This document shows, piece by piece, positions 12,321-22,890 of a stretch of 64,000 nucleotides of DNA. The translations under genes were made by a program, and so were the position numbers. The stretch is from Anseranas semipalmata (Eukaryota; Chordata; Aves; Anseriformes; Anseranatidae): contig VXAA01003830.1 in NCBI GenBank assembly GCA_013399115.1, forward strand, positions 132,720 through 196,719, given 5' to 3'. Each line of letters opens with the position of its first letter. The stretch's first letter is position 1. The notes under the pieces were generated by a model, which was not told the DNA's origin, searched no databases, and saw only the letters and a program-made list of their open reading frames with translations.

Positions 12321-12352
12321 AGTAATGGTGTGAGCAATCTCACACCATTACT
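12321..12352. repeat. Perfect 14-bp stem-loop with 4-nt loop
   Basis: AGTAATGGTGTGAG (12321-12334) and CTCACACCATTACT (12339-12352) are exact reverse complements, separated by CAAT. The two bases just outside do not pair, so the palindrome has sharp ends. It is too short for a canonical microRNA precursor. It may be a small template-switch product or a protein-binding palindrome. Confidence 0.9.
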
Positions 12353-15300
12353 CCCAACTCCAATAAGTTCATTGTGTCCGCATTACTGCCTACAAGCTGC
12401 AAGCACAAAAGGAGAAACTAAGGCTTCTCTCCCTGCCCCATCTCATTTGGATAATGGAGTTCAGTATGATGGGAGTTTTCATGTCATGGATGAGCAGCCT
12501 AAGTGATAGAGAAATGAAAAGTTGTCAGCAGCCAAAGGCATGTGTTGGACTGACACAGCATTACCGCACTAAGCCGGAGACACTTGAGGAAAGTAAAATC
12601 TTACTTTCAGGACATATAGGTCCTGTAGGCATAGCGTGACAGGAAAAATAAGCGATTTCTTTTGTGCATTTGCTGCTATAAGTCATCTACGAAGGCTAGA
12701 TGAACACCTATTTAAGGAAAATTTAAAGGGAAAAGAAATCCCAGACTGTCAACACACTGTCTCATGTAAGTTTTAACTGGTTCTTCTCTTCTTAAACCAA
12801 ATAATAGCCTATATAAACAGAGCAAGGTATATAAACATCCTATATGTAGTACATTTAGTTGAATAAACAGTTTGCATACTAATGTAAACGGCTTAGGTGT
12901 TTTAATGTGCTGGTGTTATAGCAGGTTCTTAGTTACAGACTTCAGAACTCAAAAGGGAATGTGTGTATTCAGGCTTTTTGATAAAAAATAAATATACTCA
13001 GGGACTGTGAATATTTTCTCCCTTGATCTTGCAAATTCTTTGCTATCAGCAAGCTTCACAAAGTTGTACTTGATCGGTAAAAGCCTTTGTTTCTTTCCAT
13101 CGGGAGGTGACTGGAAATAGTGGTATAGTGGCTTTTTTCTCCCACATTATGAATTGAAACCTGACTACTTAAGGCTTATGACAGAGGCAATGTCATTCAT
13201 TGCTTTCTAGGTAAACTAAACAAAATAAAGAAAAATGCCTCATATTTTCAATGTATCTAAAAAGGAAAAATTTTCTCTGTAGAAAACTGAATCTGGTAAT
13301 TGATTCTTTGGCATTACATATCAGCCGGGGCTGTGTCTACAAAATTTCATCACTGGTTGCCTTTAAACTCTGCTGTTTAAACACTGCTGTATGGCTGGTT
13401 ACATTAACTACATTCTCTTCTTTATGGGCAATAAGAAGGGAATCTCAGAAGAGGCCTTCCCAAGTCTGTCATCATCTAAATTAGGAAATCAAAATTGATT
13501 CCTAGGAGCCATGTTACAAAAGTTATGTGTTCTTTTAAGAAATTCAGCATTCAGAATATAGCTAGCTTGGTGTCACTAACTGCAGAACCCATGAGCACAG
13601 CCAAAAGGATTTTAAAAAAAAGCCGGGGGTGGGGGTAAGCCGTGATGCTGCAGCATTTATTTCTCTCTTAATTACAGGTGCCGATGTCTCTGCCATCTGG
13701 CCTGTCTCATGACAAACTCTCAACAGCCAAAGAGTGCAGGAATAAATAGACAATTAGTAAAAGGCATTGGCTGCATGTGCTGCTGAGTAAGCAATTGTTG
13801 CCAGTACTAAAGCAGTTTTCTCACCCACAGATCCTAGTGTAATTCCTTGAATTGCTATATTAATATATAGGGCTAAAATTTCTCTTCTTTCAAAGATGGA
13901 GCCAAATGGAGTTCAGGAGGACTAGTCAAGTCATCAAGAAGCATTCAAGCCCAGAATAACAGAAAGACTGTCACTTTCTCTGGTGCCCAAATAAACTTTA
14001 CAACTGTTTTCAATAATTAATCTATAGTTAATTTATTTTGAACTCAGATATCCGTACATTGCAGTACATCTGCTTAGTATCATCAATTTGCAGCTGATTC
14101 TGAGGTAGAAAACTACAGCTTGGTGAGCACGTGGTTCTAGATTCACTCTGCCAGGTTTTGGGTCCTCAGTTAGGAATTCAGTTCCCTTAGCTCTCTCCTG
14201 AGTGGGTGAAGAGGACCAAGTGCCTCAAGAGAGGGATTCAGCTCAAATATAAAATGAATTGCTTCTAGAAGCAACCACCTGTCATCACTGACCATCAAGT
14301 CCCTGTTGGATGCCAAAAGCTTGTAGGGTGGATCCAGATGACCACCAGATGTATCCACAGGGAGCTCACTGAAACAGGAGGAGAACAGAGATACAACTCA
14401 TGAATCTCCAGGTAGAGCACAGTGGACTTCAATTTATCAAATACATGTCGAAGAGAGCCTGCAACTGCAAGCCCTGTGGACTTCCCTGTGTATCCCTATA
14501 GGAGTAACGAGTGAAGCAAGCCCAGCTGGAAGCCAGAAAGACCAGAGCATTGCAAACCTGATTCTTATCCCCTCTACAGTATATGCTGAAACTACGGAAA
14601 AGCAGAAATTTTTTTAGAAAGTTGCTCTGACTGCTAAGCAATAGAATAAAGCTGACCACGTAGTTGTGCCTTTTGTGGTAGGACTAATGCTTCTCAGGTT
14701 GCTCCTCCCATGAGGTACAGTTTCTGTTTTCATCAGAACTTTGTGGATTCATGTTGATTCCCTTGCTATGATGAAGGACATCATCTATTTTCAGACTTGT
14801 TTGTGAAACTTCTGTTGACATCACTGGGAGTTGTAAATAAGTAGCTGACACCAGGGTTTGGGCCCTAATAGTTTACAGTGCCCTGAGGAGATATTTTTAT
14901 GTATTTTGCTTGGTTTCATCTGTGACTATCCTGGGATACAGCTGCTCAAACAAACAACAGACTTCAGGAGCTAGAACTGTTCATGAGACACTATCTAGTA
15001 CAAATAAAGGTGCCCTCAGGGCATGAAGCAAATATATGGAATTGATGCAATATTCATGCCTTTGCTTTCCATTACTAGTGCTTTTCTCTCGTGTTCAGTG
15101 AAATACTCCATCATGGAATTTATTCATGAAAATATCAAAACAGATGAGTGGGATGGGGAGAGAGGAAAATATGGGAAAATATATAAAGAATAGTGATAGA
15201 CTGTATAACAAACAGCTGTACAAGTGACCATGAAAGACCTTAAAAAAAATCTACATATCTTCACATATTCTGACCAAAGAAAGATTGATTAAACCTACCA

Positions 15301-16930
15301 GAACAACAACATACCAGAAAATATCATGAACATAATACCATTTTCCTCCTAAGTGGAAATTTCCTTTATGGTAAAGGATTGCAAAAAAATGTCATTATGT
15401 AGCTATTTAGTCCTGATATTAGATTAAAAGCTGTATCATATCACCAAAATGCTATCAGTCCAGTATACCGCAGTACTGCAGTGGCAATTGCAGATGAGAA
15501 ATATGACACTGCAAAGCCCTTTCTGGAGTCCCTGCTCCCCCAGCTGCTGCAGAGCTGTGAGCAGCCATACCCTTTTCTTCACTGGGGTCATTAGTGATGT
15601 GAGTCCCACACAACCTTGCACTTACCTAAGGGGAAGGACTGTCATTGAATCTGCACTTGGTGCTGGTGGAACAAGGAAAGGAGAACACCAAAAGTTAACA
15701 TTCTTGAGAAGGTTCATAACTCTTACTGCCCAAATCTATCCCAGAAGCTACTAGTGCAGTGAATCTCAAATCCTACGATTTCCGTGGGATTTTGTGGGAG
15801 ACTTGAGATTTTCTGTTGTCATCTGACACAAGATTCAAATGCAGAATGAAGCTTTCAAATGCTTTCTGAGCCTGCCCTTAAAGCACATCATGGTTTACAC
15901 TGGCAAGATATGGCAAAGATCCTAGATTAGATACCAATATGTTTGTAGATTTTAGAACAGGAATAAAACTAATAAGAAACAGTGGCTGGACTATAAAACC
16001 ATGGCTAGAAGAGACTCAAAGTGCAAACAAAGCATATACATTTAATTCATTAGTCACTGAAACAAGTTAATGAGGGAAGACATCTGTATGCCAGAATTCT
16101 TACAATCAGTGGCTTTGATCCATGTTAGCCTCCTCCAGTTGAGAAAGCCTCCTCCTTTCTAGAACGTGTATTTTCATTAAGCAGGGTGGAACCCTAGGGC
16201 CTGTAATTTCATTGGGGGGAAGGAAAATAAATAGCGTTAATTATTGATAGCATTGAAGAAATACCCAGCACATTCAGGGATCTTACATATTCTTCAGAGA
16301 TGCTAAAAATGATAAACTGGAAACAGGCATAGCTGGAAAAAATGCACGTTCAACAACATTCTAAATGCTTGCAATTTTGCATGAGACCACAGCAGGGAAC
16401 TGTCTTTAGTGGAGTAAATACATTATTTTGTAATCTGCCCCTTCAGTTTTTAACATTAGCTACATGTGATACTCTTTGTATAAGCAGCCTGAGAGAAAGT
16501 ATTGACTGGAAAACACTTATAAAAACAGAAAAGAAAGTCTAACGTTTTGAGATGCATTATAAGCTTTTAATTGATTAAGTATTCCAAAGGCTTTTCATCC
16601 ATGTGAAAAGCAATTTATTGTATTTATTTATTTAATGTTTTTTTGTTGTTGTTGTCGTTGTTGTTGTTTTGGTGCACTGATTTAGGATCATGACCTAAAA
16701 ATAGTGATAGTGATAGGCTATCACTAGGTTATCTGTAACACAGAGCTGTAATACAGCGACAAGGTCTTGAAAAATTGCTTTTTCTGTTCATGCTGTATTG
16801 TTTGCAATAGCTACGTTTATTGAAAAGTATATCCTAGACATGACTTTTGTTTGTGGTAACACTAATCATGACCTGCAGTTGAGTGGAGGACAACAGAAAG
16901 GGCTACAATGAAAATGGAACGTTGTTAAAT
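12353..16930. other. Non-coding DNA, with T/TTG-rich simple repeat
   Basis: No recognisable gene. A degenerate fragment at about 14803-14872 ('TGACATCACTGGGAGTTGT...' ending TTTGGGCCCTAA) resembles ancient amniote dispersed repeats. A TTG-rich simple repeat lies at about 16638-16670. A small palindrome TAGTGATAG/CTATCACTA occurs near 16711-16730. Exonic character is not evident. Confidence 0.55.
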
Positions 16931-16947
16931 GGTGACTAGCTACTTAC

Positions 16948-17100
16948 AGATGATGAATTGATAGATGAAGCTAGAAGCCACTGTGAGCATCCAGGCTGAC
17001 TCCTCAGTAACACAAGCCATTTCTCTAAGCAATTGCTGCAGCAAATTTATTTCTCTGAGAGTATCTTTTTTTGATCTATGTTGATTTTTCATTAAGAGAT
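16948..17100 (-). other. Exon-like open segment with consensus donor, unidentified
   Basis: On the minus strand this 153-nt stretch follows a short pyrimidine-containing acceptor (GATTTTTCATCAG) and ends at a near-perfect donor (GTAAGTAG). One frame is open across it as 2 nt + 50 codons + 1 nt. The peptide has a charged first half (KNQHRSKKDTLREINLLQQ) and a hydrophobic second half (SAWMLTVASSFIYQFII). No family is recognised. An in-frame ATG lies upstream at 17131. Weak points are the short polypyrimidine tract and the lack of any neighbouring exon in compatible phase. Confidence 0.18.
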
Positions 17101-17211
17101 CTGATGAAAAATCTACGACAACTTCAGGCAAGATCTCTTCATGCTTGATTACTCACACAATTAAGAAATTTTAAAAAGTTCTAATTTTTTTTTGAATTTA
17201 TCTCCTTTCAG

Positions 17212-17316
17212 CTTGCAGCTGTTGTACCTCATTATGGCTTTGTCTGGGCTACAGAACCTCATGCTGTCATTAAAGACATTATAGACTATGGACAAAATGT
17301 TTGTTTATTTTTTGGG
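17212..17316 (+). other. Exon-like open segment (105 nt, phase 0-0), unidentified
   Basis: A T-rich tract ending ATCTCCTTTCAG precedes 105 nt (35 codons) that are open in frame and are followed by the donor-like GTAAAT. The predicted peptide starts LAAVVPHYGFVWATEPHAV and continues IKDIIDYGQN. An in-frame stop follows 5 codons after the donor. The length is a multiple of three, so inclusion would not shift a reading frame. I do not recognise the peptide. It may be an internal or cassette exon of an unseen gene, or a decoy. Confidence 0.22.
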
Positions 17317-17319
17317 GTA

Positions 17320-20004
17320 AATACATGGTAAAAACTGTCTCCAGTGGCTCTGTTTGGGGTAACATGACTATAGGTCTCATGACAGAGGAATTAGAGCCTC
17401 CCTGGAGCTGCTGAACAAGAAGGCTTGCAGTGCCCAGGGGTGGCACAATAGGAGGCAGAGCAAGAAGATCAGCATGGTGTCACAGGTGAAACAGAAGAAG
17501 GAGGGGACATTCCAGCAAAGTGACAAGGCTGCACAAATAGAAAATTGAAAAGTGAGAGAAGCTAGTGTTCAAATAGCTGTATACATTGTGATTAATATGC
17601 AAGTGTCTTGAAAAAACAAATATATAAGTAAAATATTACATATCATTAAATACCTTTTCTTGACTCATATTTGCTGAAAAAACAGTTGTCATTATAGCAC
17701 TCAGACACACATATATAATTACATATAAATACCTCTTTCTGCATTTGCTTCTCAAAAGACCTGATTCCCAATTCCCATCTTCCTGACACTCACACCCTGG
17801 AGGAATCGGTAGATTGCACAGGGTGTAAAGTTGTCCCAGACTCCTGCCTTCAACCTCCTTAATGTTTGCTGAAGTGTGTGGGTACACCCCGATGCTTATC
17901 ACAGTATCACCCAGTGTGATACCCAGTGTGGTTTAAGACCTGGTTGATTCTGCTGAGTTAAGAGGGAAGGAATAAAGACTGTAACCATAAGTGTTTGAAT
18001 ATAATGTATATGTCCATATTAGAGGCACCAAAGATATTATACAACTTATGTCATTCAGTAAATAAGCTATTAGCATTTATTTGTTTTTCATATACAGGTC
18101 AATTAAAACATACTCCTCCTACTGAGAATGATATAATATCATTTCACTGTTAATTCATTCTCATCCTCCCTCATCATAAACCTTTCTTGCACAACCAAAT
18201 TCACTCCAGGCTGTTCAGCCCTGCATACGCATCTTGAATTTCATTACAGTTTTCAGTACAGAGATCATCCAAGCTGTGAAAGAAGATATTTAATAAAAAC
18301 TTCAGTACATTCATGGTTCTAGGAGTTGAGACACCAAAAAATTCATCTTATAATTATATCATCAGACCATTCTGAGAGAACATTTGTTTAATTTTCATAT
18401 GAGACACTCTCATCAAACTAAGAGGAGGAGAAAAGCAAACCAGGTCCCAGTTGTGGCTGGATAATAAGATAAAGGAATGATTTATAATATGAAAGTTTTT
18501 GCACACGTGAAATAAACCTTCCATACTTGACAGTGCCAGGTGGAAAACTAATCTTCGCATGCTGCACCGATACTATCCTTACTTCCTTTAACTACAATGT
18601 ACAACCTGACCAGATGTAAAAAAATCCAGATGAACCCAGAACAAATCATTAGTCTCAATGAGAGTGGAGGCTGTTTAACATCTCCCTAAAGATGATCAAC
18701 ACCACTTAAGACTGGCTTCTATGTTACTACATGTCCCACAGCGTAATAAAGGAAAGTTACCTTTAATGATTTCATACTTGTAAGACTCAAGTCTAAAATG
18801 TCTGCTTCATAGTGAAATATATATATATATATATATATTTAATTAAATATTTTAATGGATATTTTCTATTCTTTATGTTAAGCAGATGGCTAAATACATA
18901 GCACTTTTTTTTTTTTTTTATCATGTTAATGTAATATAAACAAAGATAAGAGGAAGCAATGGAACAAATAATATTACTATTTATTTCCAGGGAATGCTGA
19001 ATTCCCAGAGCACTGGGTATGAAGTGCCGTGCTTGGTGCAATATAAAACGCTGAACCAGGGGGCAGACTTTACTTGAACTGCTTTCTTTTTTTTCACTAT
19101 TACACTACTTTTCATGCCCACAAACAATTCTGTTGCACTGGTTTGAAAAAAAGAGAAACAAATCCAGGAGCTGTCCAGTATCCAGAGCCATTGTTACTCT
19201 AAAAAAGGCCTCTGTTGAGTGGGAGGCACAAGCCTGTGGAGGAAGTTACTGTATCTCCTCATCAACATGTGATTTGATTACAATATCTGTGCCCTGCTTC
19301 CATCAGTACAAGCATAGATTTATCCTACCACGTCTAAATATACTCTTGGCTTGAGGAAATAAAAATTATTGTATTTCATTCCGGGCGTCATTTGGACTCC
19401 TTTCCTAGGCCATGTTTCATTTTAGTCACAGGAAAAACAGGAACTAAAATAACTAGAAATCAACAGTAAAACAATGAATTGCACTTAGGGCTGGATTTTT
19501 AGTTATGTCCACTCATCACTTCTTTCCCCTTCTCCACCATTATCACCACAAGTACTTCTGCACTAACCGCATCACCAGTGTGGATTTATGCTGTCTCTAA
19601 GGTCTCATTTGAGCTATGTGTCCGCTGTCAGCAGTGCTTGGTGACCATGTTACCACACATCTTTCTCCCGAGGAAAGTCTCTGTGTCCATGTTGGTATTA
19701 CTGTACTGTGGGAATCTAAGTGATGGGCCTTTAGCAGAGGAATTAACGAAGTCTGTCTCTCACTAATTATTTCAATAATCTTTAGGGAGATTTTTGTTGG
19801 GACATCACACCACATGGTGTTAGGTGGCTCAAGGATAGGATTTTTAGAGCTCCAAAGTAAGTTTAACAAGTATCAGATCTTTTTAGTAATCTCTCTGCTG
19901 CAGCTTATGTCCAGGGACAGAAAGTAGGAGTTTCTGTTTTTAGCTATATGTGTCGTAACAGCCAGAAGAGTGTGGCTTACCTGAGGTGGATGGGGTATCT
20001 GGGT
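17320..20004. other. Non-coding AT-rich DNA with simple repeats
   Basis: No gene recognised. It contains an (AT)11 dinucleotide run at 18817-18838, a poly(T) run at about 18907-18919 and a small GTATCAC/GTGATAC hairpin at 17904-17922. Open frames (up to 90 codons, minus strand about 19597-19869) show no domain features. Confidence 0.6.
18817..18838. repeat. (AT)11 microsatellite
   Basis: Uninterrupted alternating A/T over 22 bases, likely polymorphic. Confidence 0.95.
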
Positions 20005-20210
20005 CATTGCAGTCACCCCAGTGACTCATGGCATCCAGGTCATGCAGGTCTTGCAGCCACCTGAGTCATCTGGTTTGCCCAAGTTAGCAGGAGTCCTTTC
20101 TCCCTCTGAGGATCCCTGGTCACCTCAGTCATCTGAGGGATGCATTGGCCTACAGCAACCCTGTCATGTTAGTCACCTCAATTACTCACCTCAGCCTGTT
20201 GTGGTTTGCA
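20005..20210. repeat. Degenerate tandem GTCACCTCAGTCAT-like repeat with AP-1 motifs
   Basis: Variants of a ~15-20 bp phrase built on 'GTCACC/TCAGTCATC/CACCTGAGTCATC' recur about six times, at about 20010, 20020, 20057, 20118, 20170 and 20185. Two copies contain perfect AP-1 (TRE) cores: TGACTCA at 20022-20028 and TGAGTCA at 20062-20068. The block lacks stops in one frame (ATG at 20021, 107 codons), which follows from the repeat composition. Its identity as an eroded minisatellite is an inference. Confidence 0.4.
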
Positions 20211-20345
20211 GGAAAGTGCAGCGTAAATACCATGGAACTGATGGAACTTATTTTGAAAAGGTTGTGTACAAAGGCACACTTCAGAGACCAGATGTTTTGA
20301 ATTATCTCTGTATTTCTAAAAATATGATCCTTCAATATATATAAC

Positions 20346-22735
20346 CAGAGTGGTTATTCACAATTTTTTACTAAAACTAAAAATTATCGAAATTGCTTTC
20401 CTAGTAAAAAATTAAATCCAATAAATTAAATTGACCCTTTAATTACCAGGTCAGCAAATATTTGGCATTAGAATGAAGTTTTATTCCAAATAGCTATGTC
20501 TATCAAAGCTTCCCATTTGGATTTAATGTAGGAAGCAGTGTGTGACTGACCGTACTTGTAGTCACTATTGCTGTTGCTATGTGAAATGTGTATTTATTTA
20601 AAACAAATCAACTCATTCAGGGTGACACTCAACATGATAAGCTGAAAAAAAGTGGGAAATACAAGTTTTGTTTATAGACAATATAGAAGAGCAATATAAA
20701 TAGCAAATAACATTGACAATAACTTTAATACTTATAGTAATAATAATAATATTCTCTATGGCAACTGGTTCTAGAGCAACAGGTTCAAAAAACAACTGCT
20801 TCTTTGGGTGCCTCAGTCCAATCACTATTTTATTATGAATATTTCCAGTGTCGAGGAGAATTTTAATATTCTATATTATTAATTATTAATACAATTTTAG
20901 TAATACCTAGAATTCCAAACACAAGACAGGTTACAATGTTAACCTTTCCAATCTGTGATATCTTTCTGTTCCTGAGATGTTCTTTGATACATCTTTTGTT
21001 TTTCTTGCTATGCTGTACTCTGACCTCTAAGCTCACTCAATAATACAATTTACTGGATAAACTTAAATACCTACGATCTTTCAATTATATGCACAAACAT
21101 ACTGTGGAACACAGAGTAGCTTGAAAACACAGTGTTGCTTCACAAACTTAAATGTAATAATTGCAGGTAGAAAAGAGTAATTATTTGTAGACTGTGAATT
21201 CTTTGACACCTCTTACCATTAACAACAATACTGCTGCTATAGTATACTGTATCTATTGTTGAAAAGTCATTTGACTCCCAAGTAAAGGGAAATATGAAAA
21301 CAAGTACTTCAGCCAACTAAAATAATTGTGATAAACCCATTCCAATTAGAAGTTCTAGTCCTGTGTTATTGAATTAGATGGGATTTTTTGCCACCAAATC
21401 TGAAGGAGACTGGGATTGGGCCCTATATGTTTCAGTGGGTCAGAATACTGACTTTATACCATACAATATTATTGACCATTCATTAGACTCCTTAGTGTTG
21501 CTCCTGTGTTGATTTTTTTTCTGGCTTTCTTGGTTACAACTGCTTTTAAAACCATGGCAACTCTCTTGGCAGTCTTCACACCTTTCATTATTTTCCTTTT
21601 TAACTCTAATGTTGTTTCACAGAGAAGACAAATGATGGAAAGACGAAAGAAGAAATGGGTACCCTGTTTCTGCATGTTCAAAGGTAGTTCATTTTAACTG
21701 TCCTTTGGAATATGTGTTATTTTATAATAATAACCTAAAAATCAAAAGAAAAACTGTCAAAACATCAAAATAACATCCTTGTCTTTCTCTCTAGACATTT
21801 GTAAATAGTTTGAGAATATACCAAATGAGAAATCTTAGTTTATGTATTGTTCAGAGAACAAACTATTGAAATATTCAATATTTCAGACATTTATTAAGCT
21901 ATGGAAACTGTGAAACTACTATCAATCTCATTCTGAATTTTTCTTATAAAAACAGATAATATCAACAACAAATGATTAAGCAAAACTGAGAATTTCACCC
22001 AGGGCAAAATTTCTCCACAAGTTCCCAAAAGAACAAAGATTTTTGATAAGGGCAATGGCTCAGTCATTTTACCAGACAATGCAATTATTTTGTGGTAAAA
22101 TCTGATAGACTGTTGCCCTGGAATGGAGAAAAGCTGGTTTTCTTTAGTGCATACAAAAATAAATATGTAAGGTAACCATAAGATTTTTTGTTCCATGTAC
22201 AGCATTATCAGACTGTGTAACAAGTGCTTTGACACAGATCCTTTTTATCAGAAAGACAGTAATATATAGTCATATATTTCTACCACACTAAGAAAAACAA
22301 TGCTTTGACTTTTTTGAATATTGAATAAATGAAATAGTGCCTGCAGTGGTCTTATTGAAATAAAGGATGGTAATTTTATCATTTGTATTGCAATGCTAGT
22401 TAGTCATCCAAATGAAAATGTCCTGTTTGCATAACATACAAAAAAAATTCTTTCACCAAACATGTACCGGACAAATTATGCAGAGGAAGAGATGAGTTAG
22501 AAGGCACTGGAAAAAACCCCTCTGCTGACACAGTCTGTGGTGGAGCAGCAACAGAGTCTGCAGGGTCTTTATTATTAGAGCCCTTACTACTAAACACTTC
22601 TAGTTTATATAAATGTTAACATAAATTAAAATTTCCTCAAAAACACAACTGTGCATTGAAGTGCGTTTTACACTTTTAAATGCATAAACACTGAGAAATG
22701 GTGAGTACATAGAAGAATAAAGGCTGCAACTTTTG
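20346..22735. other. Non-coding AT-rich DNA
   Basis: Dense in stops on all frames. A low-complexity AAT/ATT stretch lies at about 20738-20752. Apart from the exon-like segment at 21623-21683, nothing is recognised. Confidence 0.6.
21623..21683 (+). other. Short exon-like segment (61 nt), unidentified
   Basis: A strong pyrimidine-rich acceptor (TTTTCCTTTTTAACTC... to TTGTTTCACAG) precedes 61 nt ending at a moderate donor (AAAG|GTAGTT). Two frames are open across it. One gives a lysine/arginine-rich peptide (RRQMMERRKKKWVPCF). The other reads KTNDGKTKEEMGTLF. With two open frames and a short length, coding evidence is weak. Confidence 0.12.
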
Positions 22736-22890
22736 ATAGAATCCTAGAATCATAGAACAGCTCAGGTTGGAAGGCACTTCAAAAGATCACTAAGTCCAAC
22801 CTTTCACAGGAGAAGGGAGCCCTGATGATATTATCTAGCACTCTCTACAACTGCATCTTGAAATCCTCCAGTAATGGGGATTTTAAACTT
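22736..22890 (-). repeat. CR1 LINE 3' end (5'-truncated)
   Basis: Read on the + strand, it begins with octamer-type repeats (AGAATCCTAGAATCATAGAA) followed by CAGGTTGGAAGGCACTTCAA and AAGTCCAACC. This is the reverse complement of the characteristic CR1 3' terminus, so the element points left on the minus strand and is cut off at its 5' end near 22890. CR1 copies are typically short, 5'-truncated and without target-site duplications. Divergence suggests a moderately old copy. No coding part remains. Confidence 0.85.
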
